Shown: positions 1 through 6,106 of the stretch, in pieces | How the letters are laid out: each line of letters starts with the position of its first letter | Position numbering within the stretch: the first letter of the stretch is position 1 | Origin: Verrucomicrobiota bacterium | Lineage (GTDB): Bacteria > Verrucomicrobiota > Lentisphaeria > Victivallales > Victivallaceae | Length of the DNA: 10,736 bases | NCBI GenBank assembly: GCA_023459755.1 | Contig: JAEWSS010000077.1 | Location: 1 to 10,736 of the forward strand | Direction of reading: 5' to 3' | Position numbers and translations under genes: made by a program | The notes under the pieces: model-generated | Databases searched by the model: none | Seen by the model: the letters and a program-made list of their open reading frames with translations, nothing else | Told to the model about the DNA's origin: nothing

Positions 1-825
1 GCGCGGCGCGGTCTCGACCTTGAAGTCGCGTCCGGTGGTGCGTTTTGCGCAGTCGATGATCTCTTTTACGCTCAGTCCGTTGCCGGTGCCGAGGTTGTAG
101 TGGCCGCTATCCGGAGCGGAGAGCGCCAGCATGTGCGCCTGCGCCAGATCAAGAATATGGATATAGTCGCGGATGCAGGTGCCGTCGGCGGTGTCATAGT
201 CGTCGCCGTAGATCATCACTTTGTCGCGCGTGCCGGCGGCGGCCTGAAGAATGATCGGGATCAAATGGCTTTCCGGCCGGTGGTCTTCGCCGTGGAACGG
301 TGTGGCTCCGGCCGCGTTGAAGTAGCGCAGCGCGGCGTATTTCAGCCCGAAGATCCGATTGTACCACTTCAGAATCTTCTCAAAACAGAGTTTGCTTTCG
401 CCGTAGGGGTTGATCGGTATCTGGCGGTCATGCTCGCGGATCGGGATCGACTCCGGCTGGCCGAAGGTTGCCGCGGTGCTGGAGAAGACGATGCTTTTAA
501 CTCCGCCGGCCACCGCGCCGTCGAGCAGATTGATGCCGTTGGCGACGTTGTTGCGGAAATATTTTGACGGGGCGGTCATTGATTCGCCGACCAGACTGAA
601 CGCGGCGAAGTGCATCACTCCGTCGAATTTTTCATTTTTGCACAGCTCGATTACCCGGTCGCGTTCGGCCAGGTTCATCTTGACGAACTTCGCCCGCTTG
701 TCCACCGCGTCGCGGTGGCCGGTTATCAGATCGTCGAGCACCACGACTTCAAAGTCGCGGTCCAGCAGATATTCCGCGCAGGCCGACCCGATGTAGCCGG
801 CGCCGCCGCAAACCAAAATTTTCAT
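1..825 (-). CDS. galE: UDP-glucose 4-epimerase (3' end cut by window)
   Basis: Interconverts UDP-glucose and UDP-galactose with bound NAD, supplying galactose for glycans or LPS, in the cytoplasm. The first 275 residues are visible; the start is ATG at 825-823 and the frame is open to the window edge. The N-terminal Rossmann motif GGAGYIG (residues 7-13) binds NAD. The catalytic set of an extended short-chain dehydrogenase is present: Thr117 in FSSTAATFG (114-122), and Tyr141 and Lys145 in YGESK. The blocks RYFNAAGA (167-174), GEDHRPESHLIP (179-190) and DGTCIRDYIH (214-223) are typical of true GalE and match Bacillus-type GalE closely from memory. Roughly 50-60 C-terminal residues are missing. 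An AAGGAG-type ribosome site lies 7-8 nt upstream. It follows the ABC exporter gene after a 51-nt gap, so it is probably the last known gene of the SGNH-ABC-galE unit. Confidence 0.94.
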   Translation of the reverse strand, partial: MKILVCGGAGYIGSACAEYLLDRDFEVVVLDDLITGHRDAVDKRAKFVKMNLAERDRVIELCKNEKFDGVMHFAAFSLVGESMTAPSKYFRNNVANGINLLDGAVAGGVKSIVFSSTAATFGQPESIPIREHDRQIPINPYGESKLCFEKILKWYNRIFGLKYAALRYFNAAGATPFHGEDHRPESHLIPIILQAAAGTRDKVMIYGDDYDTADGTCIRDYIHILDLAQAHMLALSAPDSGHYNLGTGNGLSVKEIIDCAKRTTGRDFKVETAPR

Positions 826-876
826 TTTCCTGCTCCTTCAGTTGCTTTTTTCATAATATACACCGTTGCCGGAAAA

Positions 877-2622
877 TTAAAAAGAGTGCATAGTATAAAG
901 CTCGTGATAATAGCCGTTCCGCGCCAAAAGTTCGTTGTGGGTGCCCTCTTCAACGATGCGGCCGTCGCGCAGACAGTAGATGTAGTCGGCGTTTTTCACC
1001 GTGGACAGCCGGTGGGCGATAATCAGCGTGGTGCGTTTTTTGCAGAGGCGTTCAAGCGCCTCCTGCACCAGCGCCTCGGACTCGTTGTCCAGACTGCTGG
1101 TGGCCTCGTCGAAAATCAGCACCGCCGGATTTTTCAGGAACACCCGCGCCAGCGAAATGCGCTGCCGCTGACCGCCGGAAAGCCGGACGCCGCGTTCGCC
1201 GACTTCGGAGTCGAACCGGTCGGGCAGCCGCTCGATGAACTCCATAATATTGGCGTTGCGGGCGGCCTCAAGCACTTCGGCCTCGGTCGCGGCCGGATTG
1301 CCGAGCAGGATGTTTTCCCGGATGGTGGAGTCGAACAGAAACGGCGTCTGCTGGACAATGCCGACCTGTGAACGCAGAAAACGCTGTTTGAGTTTTCGCA
1401 CGTCAACGCCGTCCAGCAAAACCCGTCCGGCGCTCGCCTCGTAAAATCGCGGAAGCAGCGACGCCAGCGTGGACTTCCCGGCGCCTGATTCACCGACCAG
1501 CGCCACCGTGCGCCCCGCCGGAATGACAAAACTCAAATCTTTCAGCACCTCCGGCTCCTCTTCGCTCATGCCGGAATATTTGAAGGATACATGTTCAAAC
1601 TCGATTTTTCCGGCCAGCCGCGGCACGTCGATCGCGTCCGGCGCGTCCACAATTTCCGGGCGTTCGCGCATTACTTCGCGGAAGCGCTCGAACGCGGCGG
1701 CGGTCTGCTGGGTCTGCTCGGCGAAGTTCACCATGCGGAAGATCGGCATTACGATGAAGCGCGAGTACATCATGAACGCCATGACCTCCGGCAGTGTCGC
1801 CATGTCCCAGTAGGTCAGAACCACGCCGGCCATCACGAACAGCAGCGTGTAACTCTGAATCAGAAAAGTGATGCCGCCGTGAAAGTTAGCCATGGTGGCG
1901 CAGACACTCTCCCGCGCCTTCTGGAACGAGAGATTGACCTTGGAGAAGCGTGCCTCCTGGTCGGCCTCGTTATTGTAGGATTTGACCTCGCGGATGCCCT
2001 GGATCGAATTTTCCACCTGATTGTTGATCTCGGCCACCTGTTTGCGCATTTCGCGGAACCCGGAGTGCATCCGCCGCTGGAATATCGAGCCCCAGATGAC
2101 AATTCCGGGCAGGGGGATCAGCGTGATCGCCGCCAGCAGCGGATTGATCCAGAACATGCCGACGAACGCGCCGAGAAAGGTCAGGATCGAGATCAGGAGG
2201 TCTTCCGGCGCGTGGTGGGCGGTTTCGGTGATCAGGTTGAGGTCGTTGGTCATGCGCGACATCAGACTGCCGGTGCGCGTCCGGTCGAAATAGCTGAACG
2301 AAAGTTTCTGGAGGTAGCGGAACAGGTCGTCGCGCATGTCCGACTCCATTCGCGCTCCGAGCACATGTCCCCAGCGGATGCCCACATATTCCGCACCGGT
2401 TATCAGCAGCGCGATAATCAGCAGCAGCAGCGCGCCGCCCAATATGTACGGCATGTTGTGATTCGGCAGGTAGTCGTCCAGCACCCGGTAGACCACCAGC
2501 GGCATCAGCACGGTCAGCGCCGAGTTCAGCACGCCGGCCGACATGTCGAGGATGAACAGCGGCATGTGGCCGCGATAATAGGAGATGAAGCTCTTAAGGT
2601 TTTCAAAAAATTCGGAAGACAT
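877..2622 (-). CDS. ABC half-transporter, fused permease and ATPase (MsbA/Sav1866-type exporter)
   Basis: A 581-residue type IV ABC exporter half-molecule, expected to form a homodimer in the inner membrane and to drive export of a lipid, glycolipid or drug by ATP hydrolysis. The membrane domain (about 1-320) has about six hydrophobic segments near 23-45, 59-78, 142-160, 162-180, 250-270 and 279-295. The ATPase domain has Walker A GESGAGKST (377-385), Q-loop Gln424/425, signature LSGGQ (481-485), Walker B VLIFDE (501-506), D-loop SLDNES (510-515) and switch His537, so it should be active. The ITETAHHAPED stretch (131-141) recalls Firmicutes-type multidrug half-exporters more than enterobacterial MsbA (recall, not a search). 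Its ATG lies 2 nt after the SGNH hydrolase stop, so the two are probably coupled. The substrate is unknown; galE and the esterase next door hint at a glycan or glycolipid. Confidence 0.92.
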   Translation of the reverse strand: MSSEFFENLKSFISYYRGHMPLFILDMSAGVLNSALTVLMPLVVYRVLDDYLPNHNMPYILGGALLLLIIALLITGAEYVGIRWGHVLGARMESDMRDDLFRYLQKLSFSYFDRTRTGSLMSRMTNDLNLITETAHHAPEDLLISILTFLGAFVGMFWINPLLAAITLIPLPGIVIWGSIFQRRMHSGFREMRKQVAEINNQVENSIQGIREVKSYNNEADQEARFSKVNLSFQKARESVCATMANFHGGITFLIQSYTLLFVMAGVVLTYWDMATLPEVMAFMMYSRFIVMPIFRMVNFAEQTQQTAAAFERFREVMRERPEIVDAPDAIDVPRLAGKIEFEHVSFKYSGMSEEEPEVLKDLSFVIPAGRTVALVGESGAGKSTLASLLPRFYEASAGRVLLDGVDVRKLKQRFLRSQVGIVQQTPFLFDSTIRENILLGNPAATEAEVLEAARNANIMEFIERLPDRFDSEVGERGVRLSGGQRQRISLARVFLKNPAVLIFDEATSSLDNESEALVQEALERLCKKRTTLIIAHRLSTVKNADYIYCLRDGRIVEEGTHNELLARNGYYHELYTMHSF

Positions 2623-2624
2623 TT

Positions 2625-3500
2625 TCAGCGTTTTCCATTTATGTTTTCAAGCGTTGTCCTTGCTGTGTCGCGCAGAAACGCGGCGTCTTCCTCCGGCAGA
2701 TTCTGTGGAGTAAACCGGATGTCTGCGGGATTTTCGTCAAACAGAAAACCGAACCAGAGGCAGGCCTGAAGATACTGCCCGCGGATATTCAAATGATAAG
2801 AGTCCTGATGCAGGACGTGTTTGCCGTTTTTGTCGGTTCCCCAGCGCACGCCGTTGACAAAACTGCCGGTCTGATCCGGCAGCGGAGCCGGATATTCAAG
2901 ATTCTCCAGCGCGGAAAGCGGGAATTCGACAAATTGCGGCTGCTGGGTTCGGCGTGCGAGGTCAACCGCGTTCCCGGTGGGAATTATCCGCAGGTTGTGC
3001 CGTTTTGCGGCGTCGGAGTAGGCGGCGGAGAGTTTTTCAAACATTTGGTCCGGGGTCATGCCCCATTCGGCCAGCCGCGGTTCGTCGAAACGGTAGCTCC
3101 AGGTTTGCTGGATGACCACCTCGGCGGACGGCGCGTATTTTTTGACATATTCGATCAGCGAGGTGAGATACGGCTCATAGGTTTCCGGTTTCCAGCTGTC
3201 GCCGCTGGCCTGCTGAACGGCCACGATGTCCCATTCTCTCGACTCCAGCATTGTGCGGAGCGATTTGCCGTTGTAGGCGGGTTTTTCCGCTTCGGCCAAA
3301 GTCCAGTGGCGCTGGAGCGTGCAGCCGGGCAGGTTGGCCCGTTCAAGGATAAGTTCGCGTCCGGCATTTTCGGCGATTGCCGGCAGACAGACAAAAACGC
3401 TGTCGGAGAAACTGTTGCCGATGGTCAGAACCTTCAGCGGTTCGGCGCAAAGTGTGATGGATAAAAGCGTCATGACGGCGGCGGCACATTTTTTCAGCAT
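2625..3500 (-). CDS. Secreted SGNH-fold hydrolase, DUF4886-like
   Basis: A 291-residue predicted exported esterase of the SGNH/GDSL fold. I take the ATG at 3500-3498, nine codons inside the longest frame (which begins at 3527), because it has a G-rich ribosome site (AAAGGGG) 5 nt upstream and opens directly on a signal peptide. That peptide has Lys3-Lys4, a hydrophobic stretch to about residue 18, and likely cleavage after LCA before EPLK. There is no proper lipobox. Catalytic blocks: GNSFS (28-32, nucleophile Ser30), GCT (59-61, oxyanion Gly), VQQ (95-97, in place of the block III Asn), and DSYHLN (233-238) carrying Asp233 and His236. This layout fits DUF4886-type proteins. The likely role is removal of acyl or acetyl esters from a polysaccharide in the periplasm or outside the cell. 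It is the first gene of the SGNH-ABC-galE unit, behind a long structured leader. Confidence 0.8.
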   Translation of the reverse strand: MLKKCAAAVMTLLSITLCAEPLKVLTIGNSFSDSVFVCLPAIAENAGRELILERANLPGCTLQRHWTLAEAEKPAYNGKSLRTMLESREWDIVAVQQASGDSWKPETYEPYLTSLIEYVKKYAPSAEVVIQQTWSYRFDEPRLAEWGMTPDQMFEKLSAAYSDAAKRHNLRIIPTGNAVDLARRTQQPQFVEFPLSALENLEYPAPLPDQTGSFVNGVRWGTDKNGKHVLHQDSYHLNIRGQYLQACLWFGFLFDENPADIRFTPQNLPEEDAAFLRDTARTTLENINGKR

Positions 3501-3616
3501 TTTTTCCCCTTTTTCGTGGTGCCGCACCCTGTCCGCATGATGCCGACGGCGCGGCGACGCCGACGCGGATAAATGCTTTTGCGTTTCGCAAAAAGAACGT
3601 TTTTTACCTCAACCCT
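3501..3616 (-). other. Distal untranslated leader of the SGNH-ABC-galE unit
   Basis: Between the terminator-like U-run and the SGNH start codon lie about 115 nt with no supported gene. Together with the upstream RNA the leader would be about 215 nt, long for a simple 5' UTR. It holds a 7-bp hairpin (3577-3593) and a GC-rich patch (3542-3566) in which GCCGACG occurs twice, 17 nt apart, and which can form a small CGGCG/CGCCG stem on the minus strand. The ribosome site of the SGNH gene is at its 3' end. No second promoter is evident here, which suggests that SGNH expression depends on read-through from 3723-3750. Confidence 0.5.
3577..3593 (-). repeat. Short hairpin in the SGNH leader
   Basis: A perfect 7-bp inverted repeat, CGCAAAA against TTTTGCG, with a 3-nt loop. 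It is 77 nt upstream of the SGNH start codon. No U-run follows it on either strand, so it is not a terminator. It could be an RNA stability or processing element, or chance in a low-complexity patch. Confidence 0.45.
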
Positions 3617-3715
3617 AAAAAAAAGAGAGCTGGCAGTATAAACTCTATTTTGACATAGTAATTTAAGGGCTTGCGCCCCCGATGCATGTAATGTTCAGAG
3701 ATTAACCAGCTCTCT
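3617..3715 (-). terminator. Intrinsic terminator made from the two ends of the RNA
   Basis: The stem is 10 Watson-Crick pairs plus one possible G-U (3715-3705 with 3634-3624), followed directly by eight U. The loop is unusually large at about 70 nt because it contains the whole RNA domain. It would stop transcription before the SGNH gene, or end a free small RNA, and could also end read-through from the waaG operon upstream. Formation is blocked if the 5' hairpin 3716-3696 holds the 5' arm. Confidence 0.6.
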
Positions 3716-3718
3716 GGT
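3617..3718 (-). ncRNA. Candidate structured RNA (orphan riboswitch-like leader or sRNA, about 100 nt)
   Basis: A strong promoter ends about 5 nt upstream and a U-tract ends the element, giving an RNA of about 100 nt. Its 5' AGAGAGCUGG (3715-3706) pairs perfectly with its 3' CCAGCUCUCU (3633-3624), closing the molecule; eight U (3624-3617) follow. Inside are the hairpin GGGC-GCAA-GCCC (3678-3667), capped by a GNRA tetraloop, and a weak CUAU/AUAG stem (3658-3645). The 5' arm has rival partners: CAGAGA (3716-3711) pairs with UCUCUG (3701-3696), and CCAG (3717-3714) pairs with CUGG (3709-3706). Closing stem (terminator) and 5' hairpin cannot coexist, as in a riboswitch or attenuator. I do not recognise it as TPP, SAM, cobalamin, glycine, c-di-GMP, guanidine, fluoride, purine, T-box, 6S, SRP or 5S RNA. 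It may instead be a free-standing sRNA. No covariation was tested. Confidence 0.6.
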
Positions 3719-3722
3719 GTTA

Positions 3723-3750
3723 ATTATACCAGTTTTTCCGGGAAAGTCAA
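3723..3750 (-). promoter_or_regulatory. Strong sigma70-type promoter, extended -10, for the RNA and SGNH-ABC-galE unit
   Basis: The minus strand reads -35 TTGACT (3750-3745), a 16-nt spacer, and a perfect -10 TATAAT (3728-3723) preceded by TG plus one base (extended -10). Transcription should start at the A residues near 3718 or 3715. The -35 hexamer contains the TGA stop codon of the HAD-IIA phosphatase (3749-3747), so the promoter begins inside the upstream gene. Confidence 0.8.
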
Positions 3751-4565
3751 TAGCGTTGCTCAATAATTTTTTCCCAAAATTTCTGAAGACCGCCGAGATT
3801 GCCGACTTCAATATCCGGTTTGAACTCGGCGGTGTGCGTCTCGGCGTAGTCGGTGACCTGAACCGCGACGGCTCCGGCGTTGAGTCCGAGGCGAACGTCG
3901 GTGTAAAGCCGGTCGCCGATCATCATGGTTTCGGCGGCGGTGACGCCGACTCCGGCGGCGGCCAGCTCCAGCATTTCGCGGCGCGGTTTGCCGAGCACTT
4001 CGATTTTTTTGCCGGTGGCGGTTTCAAGGCAGGCGATAAATGAGCCGCAGTCGGGCAGGAAAGTCTTCTGGTCGGTCGGACAGAACGGGTCGGGATGGGT
4101 GGCCAGCGCCGGTACTCCCACGCTCATGAAGTAGGCGGCGCGGCAGAGCCGTTCGTAGCACAGCGTCCGGTCGAACGCCACGATCACCGCCTGCGGATCG
4201 TCCGACTCGATCTCGAATCCGGCCGCCGCCAGCTCCAGCTGCACCTTGGGCATTGCCAGCGCGTAGATGCGTTTGACCTCCGGCCGGCGGCTGTGCAGAT
4301 AGTCGATTGCAAAACAGGTGGAGGTGTAGAATTCGTCCGGCGCGGCTTCGATGCCCATTTTGCCGAGCTTTTCCACATATTCCTCCAGGCTGAACGATGA
4401 GTTGTTGGAAAGGAACATCCGCCGGATCGCGTGCTCCTTGAGGAAGTTGAAAAATGGAATGGTGACCGGAAAAAGCGTTTTTCCCTGATAAATCGTGCCG
4501 TCCATGTCGAGGCAGACCAGTTTCACCCGGCGCAGCCGTTCCGCGATATTTGTCTCTGAGTTCAT
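3747..4565 (-). CDS. HAD-IIA family (NagD-like) phosphatase
   Basis: A 272-residue cytoplasmic phosphatase of haloacid dehalogenase subfamily IIA (C2A cap). Motif I is LDMDGT (19-24), with nucleophile Asp20 and acid/base Asp22. Motif II is FLSNNS (51-56), with Ser53. Motif III is LGKP (191-194), with Lys193. Motif IV is IGDRLYTD (216-223), with Asp218 and Asp223 for Mg2+. The cap lies between II and III and carries ATHPDP (155-160), near the usual ATNPD of NagD and phosphoglycolate/nitrophenyl phosphatases. The substrate cannot be assigned; a sugar or nucleoside phosphate is likely. The same frame is open upstream to 4913, but that part is compositionally odd and lies over the nuclease gene in another frame, so I start at the ATG at 4565-4563 just before motif I. 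The ribosome site is weak and A-rich. It is the last gene of the waaG operon, 23 nt after the nuclease. Confidence 0.9.
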   Translation of the reverse strand: MNSETNIAERLRRVKLVCLDMDGTIYQGKTLFPVTIPFFNFLKEHAIRRMFLSNNSSFSLEEYVEKLGKMGIEAAPDEFYTSTCFAIDYLHSRRPEVKRIYALAMPKVQLELAAAGFEIESDDPQAVIVAFDRTLCYERLCRAAYFMSVGVPALATHPDPFCPTDQKTFLPDCGSFIACLETATGKKIEVLGKPRREMLELAAAGVGVTAAETMMIGDRLYTDVRLGLNAGAVAVQVTDYAETHTAEFKPDIEVGNLGGLQKFWEKIIEQRY

Positions 4566-4588
4566 GTCTTTTTTTGCGCTTTTTATGG

Positions 4589-5305
4589 TTATTTGTTGTT
4601 TTTTCGATATTCCCACGGCGGCTCCGGATTGGGATAAGTCCAGAAACCGCGCCGGTTGCGGCGGGCTTCGGTCATCGCCGCGGCGAGTTCGTCCGACGGG
4701 GCGTAGGCCTTGTAGTGCCAGGCGTTGCCGGAGGAGACCATGTAAAGATTGACGTCCTCTTCGCGGTCGCCGAACACCCGGCACACCTGCCGGGAATAGC
4801 GGTCGGCGTCCATCACCTGAAGTCGGACGGCGCGGTTGAGTATCTTTGATTCCAGCGCTTTTTTCGCCTCTTCGCCCCAGGTCTGCGAGCTTTCCGGCGC
4901 GTCGATGCCCCACATGCGGACTTTGTACAGTTCTTCGCCTTCATCAACGCTGCGGAACACAAAGGTGTCGCCGTCCACCACCCGGGTCACGGTGCCGAAC
5001 ATTTCGGCTCCGGCGGCCGCCACGCCGTAGTCGATCTCCTGGGCCGGCAGCAGCAGTTCCGCCACCGGAGACGGCATGAAACGGCGCAGACCGTTCAACC
5101 GCGAAAGATAGCGCGCGCCGCGGTCGAGGTTGGTCAGCAGTCCGCCGAGCAGGAAAAGCACCAGAAAAAGCGACAGCTTCCAGCGGCGCAGCGGCCACAT
5201 CAGCAGACCGCGCAGCGGGGAGGAGGCCGACGACTTGCGTTTTCGACTTCCCCCGGCGGCGCGTCTGGCGCGAACCGCGGCCGGACTATTTCCCCGAACG
5301 GTCAT
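4589..5305 (-). CDS. Membrane-anchored thermonuclease (SNase-fold) nuclease
   Basis: A 238-residue protein with a C-terminal staphylococcal nuclease-like domain (about 100-222) that should cut DNA or RNA with Ca2+. Key residues align with staphylococcal nuclease: Arg130 (Arg35), Glu138 (Glu43) and Arg172 (Arg87), with DGDT (111-114, Asp113 as the Asp21 ligand) and Asp135 in WGIDAPE; the Thr41 ligand is Ala136. Residues 1-43 carry about 12 Arg/Lys and no acidic residue, then a hydrophobic segment (44-60) follows. By the positive-inside rule the nuclease should face the periplasm. The start at 5305 is supported by GGGAG 5 nt upstream and gives a 20-nt overlap with the creatininase-family gene. 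An internal Met36 would also give an anchored protein but lacks a ribosome site. Possible roles are scavenging external nucleic acid or defence against it. Confidence 0.87.
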   Translation of the reverse strand: MTVRGNSPAAVRARRAAGGSRKRKSSASSPLRGLLMWPLRRWKLSLFLVLFLLGGLLTNLDRGARYLSRLNGLRRFMPSPVAELLLPAQEIDYGVAAAGAEMFGTVTRVVDGDTFVFRSVDEGEELYKVRMWGIDAPESSQTWGEEAKKALESKILNRAVRLQVMDADRYSRQVCRVFGDREEDVNLYMVSSGNAWHYKAYAPSDELAAAMTEARRNRRGFWTYPNPEPPWEYRKNNK

Positions 5306-6089
5306 AAAACTCCCGCATCAGAGGCATGGACAGATCGTCCGACTTGATTTTTTCAATGGCGGCGACCAGATCGTCCACCACCGCGTCGCAGATTTTTTTG
5401 CCGTCCTGCGGCGTCACGCTTCCGAAGTAGCCGTCGACGTGGGTGGGATGACCGGCGTACCAGTCGATCGGCGTGGCGACCGCGCTGCCGGAAAAATGGT
5501 CTCTGTGCGCGGTCAACGGAATGCACTTGTCCGCCGGGAGCGCCTTGTCCAGCTTGACCAGCTCCGGGAACAGGTGAAGCGACATCGCGGTTTCGTCGCC
5601 GCCGGCGTGTTCGCCCCAGCCTCCGGTGCGCTCGCGCACTTCGGCCATGACCTCGGCGGCCTTGGCGTCGCCCATCGCAAAATAGTAGTAGCACATGTAG
5701 TCGCGCCGGGACTGAAGCTGACGGGCGAGGAAGAATTTCCAGAAAGTGTTGCCGCCGTGCGCGCTGAACAGCAGAATGCGGTTGAAGCCGTTGCGGGCGA
5801 TTTCGGAGCAGACGCCGTCCAGCAGTTTTATCATCAGGTCAAGGTCGATCGCCAGCGTTCCCGGCTCGTGGGTGGCCTCCGGAATCTGGCCGAAACAGTA
5901 TTGCGGAAAAACCATGACTTCGCTCTTTTCCGCCGCTGCGTTGGCCAGCTGCCAGCCGGTGAACATGTCGGTTCCGAGCGGCAGATGGGAGCCGTGGCGC
6001 TCAAGGACTCCGATCGGTATTACGCAGACCCGGCCGCATTTTTCGACCGCGGCGGCGAATTCGTCGCATGTAAGTTTTTCCCAGTTCAT
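5286..6089 (-). CDS. Creatininase-family amidohydrolase
   Basis: A 267-residue metal-dependent hydrolase of the creatininase/MftE/ArfB-like family, probably cytoplasmic. Metal-site motifs are VLERHGSHLPLGTD (28-41, with Glu30, His32 and Asp41), SAHGGN (109-114, with His111) and GEHAGGDETA (159-168, with Glu166). Length is normal for the family. Members open cyclic amides or cleave C-N bonds in creatinine, formamide intermediates of riboflavin/F420 synthesis, or peptide tags; nothing here names the substrate. The AHGGN form, not the HYEN of true creatininase, argues against creatinine. The start at 6089 has GGGAG 8 nt upstream. It sits 17 nt after truA and overlaps the nuclease by 20 nt, so it is co-transcribed with both. 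Confidence 0.88.
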   Translation of the reverse strand: MNWEKLTCDEFAAAVEKCGRVCVIPIGVLERHGSHLPLGTDMFTGWQLANAAAEKSEVMVFPQYCFGQIPEATHEPGTLAIDLDLMIKLLDGVCSEIARNGFNRILLFSAHGGNTFWKFFLARQLQSRRDYMCYYYFAMGDAKAAEVMAEVRERTGGWGEHAGGDETAMSLHLFPELVKLDKALPADKCIPLTAHRDHFSGSAVATPIDWYAGHPTHVDGYFGSVTPQDGKKICDAVVDDLVAAIEKIKSDDLSMPLMREFYDRSGK

Positions 6090-6106
6090 GATACAGTCTC
6101 CCGCTG

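Noticed and set aside
1591..2769. Long open plus-strand frame (392 codons) opposite the ABC exporter gene
   Set aside because: It is antisense to a protein with all ABC motifs, is His/Arg/Gln-rich with no recognisable domain, and reflects GC-rich codon structure of the real gene.
3501..3527. Upstream start of the SGNH gene (nine extra codons)
   Set aside because: It would place MRHHEKGEK before a good signal peptide and lacks a ribosome site, whereas the start at 3500 has one.
3624..3715. Miniature transposon with 10-bp terminal repeats
   Set aside because: No target-site duplication was found at the flanks, and the repeats are better explained as a terminator stem because a U-run and a promoter frame them in the right order.
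3617..3718. 5S rRNA, tRNA, 6S or SRP RNA identity for the structured RNA
   Set aside because: Ends pair as in 5S or 6S RNA, but the conserved internal sequences are absent; no TTC loop or CCA for tRNA, too short for 6S, and no SRP GGAAG...GCAG core.
4566..4913. N-terminal extension of the HAD-IIA frame by 116 codons
   Set aside because: It lies over the nuclease gene in another frame, is Arg/Gly-rich without a domain, and the ATG at 4565 starts just before HAD motif I.
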